From positions 1,070,715-1,134,714 of the forward strand of contig FNPS01000001.1 in NCBI GenBank assembly GCA_900107365.1: 64,000 nt of DNA. The letters run 5' to 3'. Below, one piece after another: positions 25,000 to 34,278 of this stretch. Numbering within the stretch: position 1 is the first letter of the stretch; each line of letters opens with the position of its first letter. The DNA comes from Flavobacterium aquidurense. GTDB lineage: Bacteria; Bacteroidota; Bacteroidia; Flavobacteriales; Flavobacteriaceae. The notes beneath the pieces are model-generated. The model saw only the letters and a list, made by a program, of their open reading frames with translations. It was not told the origin of the DNA and made no database searches. A program made the position numbers and the translations under genes.

Positions 25000-27000
25000 A
25001 TGAAAAGAGTACCAAAAACAACAGTCAGATTTTTATCATTAATCAGCTTATTTGCTGTGATGAAAACCTATTCCCAAAAAATCCAAACAGACAAAAATCA
25101 AAAAGATGCAACCAGTTTTACCCAGAAAGCCAATAATGATTTGTTGTCCTATTTGCCTTTTTCAGACAAAACGGATTATGAGAATGCAAAAAGAGGTTTT
25201 ATTGCTACAATTCCGGCAGGAAATATAAAGGATGAAAAGGGAAATGTGATCTACGATATGAAACAGTACGATTTTATAAAAGGTACTGCGCCGGCAACCA
25301 CAAACCCAAGTTTATGGCGTCAGAGTGAACTGAACAGTATTAACGGCTTATTTGAAGTAAAAAAAGGTTCAATCTATCAAATCAGGGGACTAGATTTGGC
25401 TAACATGACTTTAATTGTCGGTAAAACAGGATGGATTATAATTGATCCTCTTTTATCTCCCGAGACCTCTAAAGCCGGATTAGCACTTGCAAATGAAAAG
25501 GTGGGAAAGAGACCCGTTGCGGCAGTTATCATTACACACAGCCATATCGATCACTTTGGAGGAATAAGAGGTGTTGTTGATGAAAAAGATATAAAAAGCG
25601 GTAAAATACCAATTTATGTTCCTGAAGGATTTTTCGATCATTCAATCAGTGAGAATGTAATGGGAGGAAATACAATGGGAAGAAGGGCTTCTTACATGTA
25701 TGGAAATTTACTTCCAAAGGATGCAAAAGGAACATTAGGAAGTGGCCTGGGACAAACGACCTCTACTGGATTGGCCGGTATTCTGGACGGTACCGTGAAG
25801 ATTAATAAACTTGCGGGTGAGCAAAAAACTGTGGATGGTTTAAAAGTAGAGTTTATTTATACTCCTGAATCTGAAGCTCCTGCCGAGATGATGTTTTATT
25901 TCCCGGAACTTAAGGCATTTTGCCAGTCAGAAGATTTGACCCATACCCTTCATAATTTATACACCTTAAGAGGGGCACAAGTGCGTAACGGCCAGAAATG
26001 GAGTGCTTATATTGATTTGGCACTTGCCAAATGGGGAGATGATGTGGAGTTTTCTTTTGCTTCTCATCACTGGCCAACCTGGGACAATAAAAACATTAAA
26101 CCGTATTGGGAAAAACAACGTGATTTATACCGTTTTATCCATGACCAAACTTTAAGGCTGGCCAATGAGGGGTATACTCCAATAGAGATTGCCGAAATGC
26201 TGAAACTTCCCGAATCATTAGATAAAGAGTTTTACAGCCGTGGCTATTATGGGACTTTAAGCCATAATGTGCGCTCTCAGTATCAATTGTATTTTGGATG
26301 GTTTGATGGAAATCCTTCCAATTTAAATAAATTAACTCCTGTAGATGCCGGGATAAAATATGTTGAATTTATGGGCGGCGCGGATAATTTATTATCTAAT
26401 GCCAAAAAATCGTATGATAAAGGGGAATATCGCTGGGTGGCTGAAGTGGTGAGCCATTTGGTTTTTGCAGATCCAAAAAACCAGGATGCAAGAAATCTTC
26501 TGGCAGATGCTTACGAACAATTGGGTTACGTAGCTGAATCTGGTCCGTGGAGAAACTTTTACCTGTCAGGTGCAACAGAATTAAGAAATGGAGTTAAGGT
26601 ATTACCATCTCCTGATACAGCAGGTCCGGATATGGTTCGTGGTATGAGTACTGATTTATTTTTTAATTTTCTGGCTATGAAATTTAAAGGAACAGAGCCT
26701 GATGCTACGGCTATGAAATATAATTTTAATATTGTCCTTCCGGATGTAAAAGAAAAAGTAGCCTTAATTGTAGAAAATGGAGTTGTAAATCCTAGAATTG
26801 GTGGAAGTGTAAAAGACAATGTTACAGCCACAATTACAATCAATAGAAGTGACTTGAATAAAGTAAGTTTGAAAGAAGCCTCTTTTGCTGATTTATTAAA
26901 ATCAAAAGCAATAAAAATTGATGGAGATCAAAATGCTTTTACAACATTTTTAGGAAAAATAGACAGCTTCAATTTCTGGTTTAATATTGTTGAACCTTAA
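25000..27000 (+). CDS. Alkylsulfatase (SdsA/Sds-type, metallo-beta-lactamase fold)
   Basis: This 666-residue alkyl/aryl sulfatase is of the SdsA1 family, which hydrolyses primary alkyl sulfates such as dodecyl sulfate to alcohol and sulfate with a two-zinc site. An N-terminal signal peptide (ending KTYSQ) suggests periplasmic location. The metallo-beta-lactamase motif THSHIDHFGG gives H180, H182, D184 and H185. The stretches ENVMGGNTMGRRASYMYG and FASHHWPTWDN are diagnostic. The dimerisation domain (about 385-520) and the C-terminal SCP2-like domain (about 535-660) follow in the normal order, and the length is typical. It is a single gene with a strong hairpin downstream. Released sulfate or alcohol could feed growth. 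Confidence 0.93.
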   Translation: MKRVPKTTVRFLSLISLFAVMKTYSQKIQTDKNQKDATSFTQKANNDLLSYLPFSDKTDYENAKRGFIATIPAGNIKDEKGNVIYDMKQYDFIKGTAPATTNPSLWRQSELNSINGLFEVKKGSIYQIRGLDLANMTLIVGKTGWIIIDPLLSPETSKAGLALANEKVGKRPVAAVIITHSHIDHFGGIRGVVDEKDIKSGKIPIYVPEGFFDHSISENVMGGNTMGRRASYMYGNLLPKDAKGTLGSGLGQTTSTGLAGILDGTVKINKLAGEQKTVDGLKVEFIYTPESEAPAEMMFYFPELKAFCQSEDLTHTLHNLYTLRGAQVRNGQKWSAYIDLALAKWGDDVEFSFASHHWPTWDNKNIKPYWEKQRDLYRFIHDQTLRLANEGYTPIEIAEMLKLPESLDKEFYSRGYYGTLSHNVRSQYQLYFGWFDGNPSNLNKLTPVDAGIKYVEFMGGADNLLSNAKKSYDKGEYRWVAEVVSHLVFADPKNQDARNLLADAYEQLGYVAESGPWRNFYLSGATELRNGVKVLPSPDTAGPDMVRGMSTDLFFNFLAMKFKGTEPDATAMKYNFNIVLPDVKEKVALIVENGVVNPRIGGSVKDNVTATITINRSDLNKVSLKEASFADLLKSKAIKIDGDQNAFTTFLGKIDSFNFWFNIVEP

Positions 27001-27039
27001 TTATAAATAAACAGATCCGGTCTGGCGCTGTCTAATGAT

Positions 27040-27100
27040 GGATACCCGCTGAAATTATTGAAAGTTTGTTGAGATGCAAGAGCATTTCAGCGCGGTATCC
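27040..27100 (+). terminator. Large stem-loop after the alkylsulfatase gene
   Basis: The arms GGATACCCGCTGAAAT (27040-27055) and ATTTCAGCGCGGTATCC (27084-27100) pair over 16 bp with one bulged base and enclose a 28-nt loop; TTATTT follows. It is 40 bp past the sulfatase stop and is probably its terminator. Confidence 0.65.
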
Positions 27101-27176
27101 TTATTTATCAGCTAGCATCAGACTGACACAACTAAAAAAATATTTTAACAACATATTTAAAGGGAGTTTTATTCAT

Positions 27177-27328
27177 ATGATGGGCAATGAACTTTACATT
27201 GATAATGCACTATTGGAATTTATGGCTGAAGATTATAATCTGCATCCATAAAAACAAAAAAGGATGCAGCTCTGTATAAGTTTGAGATTACTTCCCAGGA
27301 ATTAAAATTTCAGGTATCAGATAAGTAA
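27177..27328 (+). pseudogene. Possible decayed short gene with frameshift
   Basis: The frame from ATG 27177 reads MMGNELYIDNALLEFMAEDYNLHP and stops at 27251. A second frame, open from 27239, reads KTKKDAALYKFEITSQELKF and stops at 27328. Both look coding, and an A-rich run lies at the join, so a frameshifted remnant is plausible. No family was recognised, and it could be chance. Confidence 0.25.
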
Positions 27329-27422
27329 AAAACTTCCATTTCTCATTCCTGCTTTTAAAGTTTCTGTCAAATGCTTCATAAGAAAAAATGACACTTTATA
27401 AATGTAATTAATACTTAAAGTT

Positions 27423-28223
27423 ATGAATCAGATATTCAGCACAAAATTTTTAGTCTGTATTTTATTTTTCTCTATTGTCAGTCTTCATGCGCAGGATGAT
27501 GCTGCTGAGCTGGCCAAGAAGCTTGCCAATCCGATTGCCAGCCTAATCAGTGTACCTTTTCAGAACAATAGTGATTATGGTATTGGAGATTTAAAAGGAA
27601 GCCGTAATACGCTCAACTTCCAGCCGGTCATACCAATAAGCATAAACGAAAACTTAAATATGATCGCAAGGGTTGTATTGCCCATAGTTACACAGAATAA
27701 TATTACAGGAATCGCCGAAAAACAGAGCGGATTAAGCGATGCGGTAGTTAGCGCTTTTTTCAGTCCAAAAAACACAAAAAATGGTTTCACCTGGGGAGTA
27801 GGACCTGCTTTTCTAATCCCTACAGGAACAGATGATTTCCTTACCAGTAAAAAGTTCGGTATAGGTCCCACTGCTGTGGCCCTAAAGCAGAGCAACGGAT
27901 GGACCATAGGTGCACTAGTAAATCAATTGTGGAGCGTAGCGGGAAGCGATGAGCGTCCTGATGTAAGCCAAATGTTTGTACAGCCTTTTATAACGCACAA
28001 CTGGAAAAGCGGAGCCGGTATAGGCCTTGTAGGGGAATGGACACAGAACTGGGAAGCCAGAACTACTTCAGTATGGCTGATCCCGAATGTCAGCGGAGTG
28101 ACAAGTATCGGTAAGCAAAAAATTTCATTGGCTATCGGACCCCGTGTGCATCTTATTGCCCCTGAAAGCATGAGAGCCGATTGGGGATGGAGAGCTATGG
28201 TTATTTTTCTTTTCCCTAAGTGA
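27423..28223 (+). CDS. Neuromedin U-like outer-membrane protein
   Basis: This 266-residue exported protein has a signal peptide ending LHAQ. The conserved features are those of the bacterial 'neuromedin U' / transporter-like barrel family: ELAKKLANPIASLISVPFQNN near the N-terminus, FTWGVGPAFLIPTGTD, and the end WRAMVIFLFP. The eukaryotic hormone name is historical; the bacterial proteins are outer-membrane beta-barrels of unknown solute. It is on the same strand as the next two membrane-protein genes, but gaps over 200 bp make an operon uncertain. Confidence 0.75.
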   Translation: MNQIFSTKFLVCILFFSIVSLHAQDDAAELAKKLANPIASLISVPFQNNSDYGIGDLKGSRNTLNFQPVIPISINENLNMIARVVLPIVTQNNITGIAEKQSGLSDAVVSAFFSPKNTKNGFTWGVGPAFLIPTGTDDFLTSKKFGIGPTAVALKQSNGWTIGALVNQLWSVAGSDERPDVSQMFVQPFITHNWKSGAGIGLVGEWTQNWEARTTSVWLIPNVSGVTSIGKQKISLAIGPRVHLIAPESMRADWGWRAMVIFLFPK

Positions 28224-28478
28224 TTTATAGAATATACCTTTAAAATCAGGATCTGCTTTGTTCTCTGTGCTGAAATTTATTGGGACTTCTGTAAAAATGA
28301 TATCTATAATGAAACATGGATAAATTTCTTGATTTTTTGCAATTTCAGCTGAGTTCTTTTATGCGTTGCGTCCCTATTGTTTTAACTTCAATAAAGCAGT
28401 TGAAATACCCATAGCATATGTGAGCAGCAGGGACTAATTATTTTTTATATAATTACGATCGATTTTTATCCTATCACT

Positions 28479-29264
28479 ATGCTGAAATATATTTGCCTTT
28501 CTTTTTTTTATTTTGTCTGCGCAGTTTCTTCGGCCCAGACAGATAATTTAAATCAATTTTGGAATCAGTATGATTTTACAAGAGATTTAAGTCAGAATTG
28601 GGTATTGCAGGGGGATGCCGGATTTGTGTCAAGCAGTACCCCGGATGACCCTAATATGTTTCACGGCATAACCCAGTATTACCTAAGGGGATGGATCCAT
28701 TATTATGCGTTTGAAAAATGGAAATTTTCTGCTTTTATTTCTAATTATTCAAATAAAAACGTTCCTGAATTAAATCAAAAACAAGCACGGGAATTCAGAA
28801 CTGCCCTGCAGGCAACTTATAGTTTATATCAGTCTGCGGCTGTTAAAATTAACCTGCGGGCTAGATTCGAAGACAGGCATATGCAAACTGATGAAAATTA
28901 TATGGAAGCTGTAGAACGCCTCAGATTTCAGGTTAAGGCAGTGTGCCCACTATCAACGCTAGGGGTAAAAGTAAAAAAAATGTATGTTTTCGCTTCCGAT
29001 GAACTGTTTTTTAAAACTAAAAGCCAGGTAAGTGGCCCGGAGGTATTTGACCGAAACAGGGCCATGGTGGGCTGTGGATTTGCTTTTTCAGAGGATATTA
29101 AAATTGAGGCGGCATACGCCAATGAAATCATGCCCCGAAGCGGAACAGACAAATTAGTAAATGCTTTTCAAGTCAAAGGGGTTTTTAATAATATATTTTC
29201 CCATTTATTAAAACCATTTAAAAGAAAAAAGAATGAGGTTGACCAGGGCGAAGGTGATTTATAG
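28479..29264 (+). CDS. DUF2490-type outer-membrane protein
   Basis: This 261-residue protein has a signal peptide ending SSAQ and repeating amphipathic strands (NWVLQGDAGFV, IHYYAFEKWKFSAFISNYS, VKINLRARFEDRHMQ, VERLRFQVKAV). The WNQYDFTRDLSQNWVLQGD start and the Arg-containing strands fit DUF2490, a Bacteroidota family of small barrels of unknown role. The C-terminus ends in a short charged tail beyond the last strand. An AraC-type DNA-binding protein gene follows 101 bp downstream. Confidence 0.65.
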   Translation: MLKYICLSFFYFVCAVSSAQTDNLNQFWNQYDFTRDLSQNWVLQGDAGFVSSSTPDDPNMFHGITQYYLRGWIHYYAFEKWKFSAFISNYSNKNVPELNQKQAREFRTALQATYSLYQSAAVKINLRARFEDRHMQTDENYMEAVERLRFQVKAVCPLSTLGVKVKKMYVFASDELFFKTKSQVSGPEVFDRNRAMVGCGFAFSEDIKIEAAYANEIMPRSGTDKLVNAFQVKGVFNNIFSHLLKPFKRKKNEVDQGEGDL

Positions 29265-29365
29265 CTTAATTGGCAGCACTAGCTTAATATCGTAAAAATT
29301 AGTTAGAAGTGACTGCTTGTGTTTTTCACTGCAAGGCATATCTTTAATAACATTAGATCAGAATT

Positions 29366-29755
29366 ATGGGATATGAAAAATTAACATCAAAACAAAAGAA
29401 ATATTATTTAGCAAAAATAGAAAGGGTCCTGGCCTCCAATAAGCTCTTTTTGCAAAATGATTTTTCTCTGCCGGATCTTGAAAAAGAAACAGGAATTAAG
29501 CTTCATACTATTTCGTATATAATTAATTCGCAAATCAATCATCATTTTACTGATTATATTAATTTAAAGAGAATTGATTATTTTAAAGGAAAAATTAACG
29601 ATGCCGACTGGAAAGGTTTAACGCTCGAAAAAATGATCCAGGCTTGTGGCTTTAAGTCCAGGACCACGGGTTACAGGGCATTTAAAAAACATTTAGGCAT
29701 TGCTCCTTCAGAATATTTAAAATTGTACAGAGTGCACAGCCCTAGGTCATATTGA
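29366..29755 (+). CDS. Short AraC-type DNA-binding protein
   Basis: This 129-residue protein consists almost entirely of an AraC-family HTH (about residues 25-125). It has FSLPDLEKETGIKLHTISYIINSQ as the first helix-turn-helix and IQACGFKSRTTGYRAFKKHLG plus APSEYLK as the second. There is no effector domain, so it resembles the output domain of larger membrane-bound regulators, either as a stand-alone regulator or a shortened form. It lies between two outer-membrane protein genes on the same strand, which makes those candidates for its targets. Confidence 0.85.
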   Translation: MGYEKLTSKQKKYYLAKIERVLASNKLFLQNDFSLPDLEKETGIKLHTISYIINSQINHHFTDYINLKRIDYFKGKINDADWKGLTLEKMIQACGFKSRTTGYRAFKKHLGIAPSEYLKLYRVHSPRSY

Positions 29756-29818
29756 AGCAATTATATAGGTTTAAGGTATTAGACATAAATCAGGTTTTTT
29801 AAATTTAAAATTTTTCAT

Positions 29819-30382
29819 ATGCTGCAGACCAGATTCATTGAGTCATTAATTTTAATTTTTAGTTTAAGCCTTCTCTTCGGGGCTAATTGCTTGGGACAGG
29901 AAACTAAGGAGTCATTTGATCCCCATCATCAGTTGTCTATTGTCCTTAGTCATGCCCATGTCTTTGATGGAAGAGATGATGAAGGACATAGGGAAGTGCT
30001 GTCATTGCCCTCATGGGGAATTGATTATACCTATCATTTTACCCAGAAATGGGCTGCGGGTCTTCATACTGATTTTATTGTTGAAAAATTTGCAGTTCAA
30101 AAAAATCTGGCTAGCGGCCAGGAGAAAGAAACAATTGAACGCAGCTATCCGATTGCTCCGGCTATTGTGGGTATTTATAAGCTTAATGAACATTGGAGTT
30201 TTTTACTTGGAATGGGTGGTGAATTTGCCAAAGAGGAGGATTTTCTGCTCACCAGGGCCGGTATTGAGTATGGATATGAACTGCCAAAAGGATGGGAGCT
30301 CTTGGGAAGTTTGGGTTATGATTTCAAATGGAATGCTTATGATACCTGGACCATTGGAATTGGAATAGGCAGGAGTTTTTGA
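29819..30382 (+). CDS. Small outer-membrane barrel protein
   Basis: This 187-residue protein has a signal peptide (ending ANCLGQ) and beta-strand pattern. HHQLSIVLSHAHVFDGRDDEGHREV and WGIDYTYHFTQKWAAGLHTDF are the clearest parts, and it ends TWTIGIGIGRSF with the terminal Phe expected for outer-membrane insertion. The several histidines and acidic residues just after the signal peptide may bind metal, but that is a guess. It follows the short AraC gene by 63 bp. Confidence 0.68.
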   Translation: MLQTRFIESLILIFSLSLLFGANCLGQETKESFDPHHQLSIVLSHAHVFDGRDDEGHREVLSLPSWGIDYTYHFTQKWAAGLHTDFIVEKFAVQKNLASGQEKETIERSYPIAPAIVGIYKLNEHWSFLLGMGGEFAKEEDFLLTRAGIEYGYELPKGWELLGSLGYDFKWNAYDTWTIGIGIGRSF

Positions 30383-30435
30383 TGAAAAAAATGGGTTTCC
30401 TAAAACCGTAAGCAGTAGCCGGGGTGTATTTCATA

Positions 30436-30575
30436 TTATTTTTTATGTTTAATATTATTTTTAGGAGCTTTTCCCGCTATTCGTTCCACCCGAGCATAGC
30501 GAACTGGCGAAGCAATCTTTTGTGCCGAACACCGGGACAAAAGGATTTTCACTTCTATCGGGGCTAGGGCTGCCC
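30436..30575 (+). repeat. Dispersed repeat family 2, copy 1 (with insertion)
   Basis: This stretch aligns with 47.4 and 63.8 kb: TTTTAGGAGCTTTTCCCGCTAT, then the stem CTTTTGTGCCG / CGGGACAAAAG, then CTATCGGGGCTAGG. Unlike the other two, it carries about 25 extra bases (CCCGAGCATAGCGAACTGGC and following) before the hairpin. Confidence 0.8.
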
Positions 30576-30614
30576 GAGAGTCCTGTTTTGTCCTGAAGAT
30601 ATAATATATGCTAA

Positions 30615-30700
30615 CCTAAACTTCTTAGGCATTGATTTTGCTGGTTTTCTGGTTTTGTAAATTATCTTTTGCCACGATTTGACACAAAACTTAAAACGTC
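30615..30700 (+). repeat. Degenerate repeat family 3, copy left of chrA
   Basis: CCTAAACTTCTTAG ... TTGCTGG ... TTTTGCCACGATTTGACACAAA matches the stretch at 32440-32525 in the same orientation at roughly 60-65 percent by eye. The two copies lie on either side of the chromate transporter gene. Confidence 0.45.
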
Positions 30701-30917
30701 ACTTCTAAAATACTTTTTATCAAATATTGTAAATTTAAGTGATAGCGACCATCCGATTTCAATTTAAAGTCCGCCGGTGTGCCGGGCTCTTACAGGAGGA
30801 TTACCGATAAGGACACTCACAAAATCCGGGTGAATAAATACGCTAGTAAGTGTTGGCGCCCACTTTGGAACCTTCAATTTTAGAATTAACACTGTTAAAC
30901 TAACAGAGACTTGCTGT

Positions 30918-32246
30918 TCAAAATAGTGCAAAATAACGCAGTAAACCATAAAGAACACTTATTACTATAAGGTACAGCATATTTAGCTTATAGTTTATAA
31001 GTAAAAACAGCGATAATAGAACCCATCCAAGTGACATCCAGTCAAAATTATGTAAAGCAATACCTTTGCCTGAAAACAAAATACCTTCTCCAAGATAAAA
31101 GGCAAGATTTATAATAACCCCGACAACAGCAGCGGTGATTAATGATAGAACGGCTTGTACGGTCTGATTTTTTTGGGATTTTTCAATCAGTGGCGCGCCT
31201 ATAAAAATCATGATAAAATTGGGAAGAAACGTAAAATAACTTGCTGTCAGAAGGCCAACAGTTCCCATAAGCAAAGAGCCGTTAAAGTGATTTAACCCTG
31301 CCATAAAACCTACATACGAGAGTACGATCACCAGCGGCCCGGGAGTGGTTTCGGCCAAAGCAAAACCATCTATCATTTGGGATTTGGAAAGCCAGGCCAG
31401 TTTATTTGTTACCAAATTGGCTACATAGGGAATCACAGTGTAAGATCCGCCAATGGTTAAAAATGCAGTTTGGGTAAAAAGCAAGGAAAGCTTTTGCCAA
31501 AATAGCGTATCGGTCAGCAGAAATGTTAGGCTTAAAAAGGGAACAAGCCAAAGAAATATAAAGACAACAGACTGCTTTATTATTGTTTTTAAAGATGTCT
31601 TGTGTGGGGTTTGATCACTATTTATATAGTATAAATCCTCATGATCTCGGGTCGTATTCTTTTCTTTTTTCAAGAGCATAACCCCTGGCACAGCAATACG
31701 AATTAGAACTGAAAAAAAGATGACCCCAAATAGTATTAAAGGAGTTGAAATATGAAGAAAATAGGAACAGGTAAATGAGCAAAAAGCAGCCGTATAATGT
31801 AAAAAAGTTGTTAATGATTTTTGTCCTACTTTCCACGTAGCAGAGATGATAATAGCCAGTACTGCGGGTTTTAAACCATTAAAAACAGATCCCAGTAACG
31901 GGGTATTGCCATAAAGGGCATAGATAATACTCAGACACAAGAGAATAAACATAGAAGGTAATATAAAAAAAATACCTGATATAATGCCACCTTTAATTCC
32001 ATGTAATTTCCACCCAAGATAAATTGCTAACTGATGAGCTTCCGGACCTGGCAAAATCATACAAGCATTAAGTGCACTAAAAAACTTCCTGTTACTAACC
32101 CATTTCTTTTTTTCGACCAGAAAATCATGCATAATGCTAACATGACCTGTTGTACCGCCAAAACTTATCCAACCTAGTATAAACCAAAAACGAATTGCCT
32201 CCGCAAAATTTGGCTGTTGAATTTTATTTTTTTTTAATGTTTGCAT
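30918..32246 (-). CDS. chrA: Chromate transporter (ChrA, two-domain)
   Basis: This 442-residue inner-membrane protein with about ten to twelve helices contains both CHR domains of long-chain ChrA. FGGTTGHVSIMHDFLVEKKKWV and the NACMILPGPEAHQLAIYLGW segment form the first half. The second half repeats the pattern with FLTIGGSYTVIPYV and FALAETTPGPLVIVLSYVGF. ChrA proteins export chromate (or sulfate-like anions), giving chromate tolerance. It is a lone minus-strand gene flanked by degenerate repeats at both ends, which may point to acquisition as a unit. No chrB or regulator gene is adjacent. Confidence 0.9.
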   Translation of the reverse strand: MQTLKKNKIQQPNFAEAIRFWFILGWISFGGTTGHVSIMHDFLVEKKKWVSNRKFFSALNACMILPGPEAHQLAIYLGWKLHGIKGGIISGIFFILPSMFILLCLSIIYALYGNTPLLGSVFNGLKPAVLAIIISATWKVGQKSLTTFLHYTAAFCSFTCSYFLHISTPLILFGVIFFSVLIRIAVPGVMLLKKEKNTTRDHEDLYYINSDQTPHKTSLKTIIKQSVVFIFLWLVPFLSLTFLLTDTLFWQKLSLLFTQTAFLTIGGSYTVIPYVANLVTNKLAWLSKSQMIDGFALAETTPGPLVIVLSYVGFMAGLNHFNGSLLMGTVGLLTASYFTFLPNFIMIFIGAPLIEKSQKNQTVQAVLSLITAAVVGVIINLAFYLGEGILFSGKGIALHNFDWMSLGWVLLSLFLLINYKLNMLYLIVISVLYGLLRYFALF

Positions 32247-32439
32247 TTATGTAGGTTTTCCAATTTGGCTTATTTACGAACCAATTCTTATATGAAGTTT
32301 GGACCTTGTTTACTTTGCACTTCCGTAAGTGTAAGCAAGGTTTTTCGAGTTGCAAAGTTAAGTAAGTTATTAGGTTTGCAGTAATCTCTTAAAAAGTTCT
32401 TTATTACTATAGTTAGAAAATTGATTGTAAAGTTTCAAA

Positions 32440-32525
32440 TCTAAACTTCTTAGTCCTTATTTGGCCAGGAATCTTTTTTTTTAAAGCATTTTTGTGCCAC
32501 GATTTGACCAAAGTGCTTAAATTAC
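32440..32525 (+). repeat. Degenerate repeat family 3, copy right of chrA
   Basis: CTAAACTTCTTAG ... GGCCAGG ... TTGTGCCACGATTTGACCAAA matches the copy at 30615-30700. A minus-strand frame through it (32413-32646) reads VKSWHKNALKKK and RTKKFRFETLQSIF, and the other copy also encodes VKSWQK and PKKFR in the same relative frame, so the repeat may derive from a decayed coding end. Confidence 0.45.
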
Positions 32526-32813
32526 CCTTTTTAGCTTCTATCTGCTCAAAAAAACTTAAACTATCTAAAATGAATGCTGTAGTTCTGGTATATTTGATAT
32601 ATTCGAAGCCAAAATTGGTTGAAGTTAACCACACAACCATGCTCATGGTGCCAAAGTAGGTTAAAGAGTGTCAATAAGTCACCTACGGTAGAATAATTTT
32701 AATAAGAGTATTGCTAATCAGCAAAGTGTTAGAACCGTGTTAAATTTTTGCTATTTATAAATTTGGAAAAGAAAAGTCAAGATTTGTGCTACTCAATTGT
32801 ATTTCAACCCTAC

Positions 32814-32821
32814 TAAATTTG
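32814..32821 (+). promoter_or_regulatory. Bacteroidota-type -7 element (TAAATTTG)
   Basis: TAAATTTG fits TAnnTTTG and lies 43 bp upstream of the ATG at 32865. A TTG at 32797-32799 is somewhat close to serve as the upstream element. Confidence 0.4.
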
Positions 32822-32864
32822 CAAGTACAAAAGGAACAATCCTATAATAATAGAAGTCTTCACG

Positions 32865-33254
32865 ATGAAGTTAGCGTATATTCTTTTTTTGCAAATTTGC
32901 CTCTTAACTATCCCAAATAGTTATAGTAATGGTATTGTAAATAGGGTGAATAGTCATGCGGTAACTGAATCCGTTTTTAGTACTTCAACTACAGCTAAGA
33001 CTACATTTGAAAAAGCATTTTCAGATTCTGATGATTTAAAATTTGTTTTATTTGAGAATACTTCTGAAACAGAAAAATGCAGCAACCCTTTACTTGCACC
33101 TCTACTTTATTTAAATAAAAGCTTAAGGGACAGTTGTTTTGTTTGCACAGAAAGTGCGAAATTAAATAATAAAGGGTTATTGGAGCGAAACTTTACTCCT
33201 TTTCGAAACATGTCAAGAAATATCCTATTTCACAGCTTTAAAATCCACTTTTAA
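32865..33254 (+). CDS. Exported hypothetical protein upstream of urease genes
   Basis: This 129-residue protein has a signal peptide (ending NSYSNG) and no recognised domain. It is Ser/Thr-rich in the first half (TESVFSTSTTAKTTFEKAF) and has three cysteines in the second (EKCSN, DSCFVCTES), and it ends in a basic segment. It has a probable -7 element and is the last gene before the urease cluster, with 330 bp between them. A regulatory or leader role is possible but nothing in the sequence shows it. Confidence 0.5.
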   Translation: MKLAYILFLQICLLTIPNSYSNGIVNRVNSHAVTESVFSTSTTAKTTFEKAFSDSDDLKFVLFENTSETEKCSNPLLAPLLYLNKSLRDSCFVCTESAKLNNKGLLERNFTPFRNMSRNILFHSFKIHF

Positions 33255-33584
33255 TTCTTTTTAAACTGCTTAGCTGCAATTTAGTGTACTAGATTTATGG
33301 TAAAAATGAAGTTTTTTATCGTGAATGAAAAGACGTGCCAACATTTAAATGGAGAATAAAAATTACTTATTTCTCATTACACTTTGCAGTAAACAAGACA
33401 GTTGCAGGTCTTTTTATAAATGCATCACCAGTTTATCTAAATAAAATTCTATTTAGAAAGCGCAACTATTGCCTACACTTCAACCTATTTTTTATTGCAT
33501 CTGAAAAAATCATAATTGATCTAAAAAGACTCAGTTATGGAGCTTTCAATGTTACACGTTATTTTTTAACTAAAATATTTTATT
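33255..33584 (+). other. Leader region of the urease cluster
   Basis: These 330 bp precede ureA. An open frame runs through from 33335 but overlaps ureA and has poor coding character, so no gene is called. The urease promoter is expected here; no clear TAnnTTTG element was identified. Confidence 0.4.
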
Positions 33585-33887
33585 ATGCATTTAACACCAA
33601 GAGAAATTGAGAAACTAATGCTGCATACAGCTGGCGAATTAGCTCAAAAAAGGAAAGCCCGTGGCTTAAAACTAAATTATCCTGAAACCATTGCTCTTAT
33701 TAGCAGTGAATTGATGGAATGTGCACGCGATGGCAAAACAGTAGCCGAGTTAATGCAATATGGCGCGACACTGCTTCGAAGAGAAGATGTAATGGAAGGC
33801 GTTGCGGAAATGATTCATGATATTCAAATTGAAGCTACATTTCCTGATGGCACCAAACTAGTAACTGTGCACAATCCTGTGCGATAA
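33585..33887 (+). CDS. ureA: Urease gamma subunit
   Basis: This 100-residue protein is the standard Ure[24 protein letters not shown] at the start, [24 protein letters not shown] in the middle and [23 protein letters not shown] at the end (ending NPVR) are near-universal. With UreB and UreC it forms the cytoplasmic nickel enzyme that hydrolyses urea to ammonia and carbamate. It is the first gene of the urease cluster; ureB starts 19 bp later. The three subunits are encoded separately, as in most bacteria and unlike the ureAB fusion of Helicobacter. Confidence 0.97.
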   Translation: MHLTPREIEKLMLHTAGELAQKRKARGLKLNYPETIALISSELMECARDGKTVAELMQYGATLLRREDVMEGVAEMIHDIQIEATFPDGTKLVTVHNPVR

Positions 33888-33906
33888 ACTTAAAAAAAAC
33901 ATAGCG

Positions 33907-34278
33907 ATGATTCCAGGAGAAATTATATTAAAAGATAGTGCTATTATTTGTAATGATAGCCGTGAAACGTTAACTGTAAAAGTTACCAATACCGGAGACA
34001 GACCAATCCAGGTAGGTTCCCATTTTCACTTTTTTGAAGTGAACAGAATGATGTCATTTGACAGAGAAAAAGCATTCGGAATGCGATTAAACATTATTGC
34101 CAGTACAGCAGTGAGATTTGAGCCAGGAGAAGAGAAAGAAGTTGAACTGACTGAGTTTGGCGGAAACCAGCGACTTTTTGGACACAACAACTTAGTAGAT
34201 GGAGACTTATCTCCGCATAACAAAGCTGTTGCATTAGAACGTTTAAAAGAAGGCGAATTTAAAAATGTGAAATCATGA
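33907..34278 (+). CDS. ureB: Urease beta subunit
   Basis: This 123-residue protein matches UreB from its start [34 protein letters not shown] and [20 protein letters not shown] are the family hallmarks, and HNLVDGDLS lies near the C-terminus. It contributes to the (UreABC)3 trimer. Its stop overlaps the ureC start by 4 bp (ATGA), which implies translational coupling. Confidence 0.97.
   Translation: MIPGEIILKDSAIICNDSRETLTVKVTNTGDRPIQVGSHFHFFEVNRMMSFDREKAFGMRLNIIASTAVRFEPGEEKEVELTEFGGNQRLFGHNNLVDGDLSPHNKAVALERLKEGEFKNVKS

Noticed and set aside
32413..32646. Minus-strand 77-codon frame upstream of chrA
   Set aside because: It spans repeat family 3 and has no recognisable family; recorded as repeat rather than gene.
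33335..33610. Open frame just before ureA
   Set aside because: It overlaps the ureA start, has poor coding character and lies in the expected urease leader.
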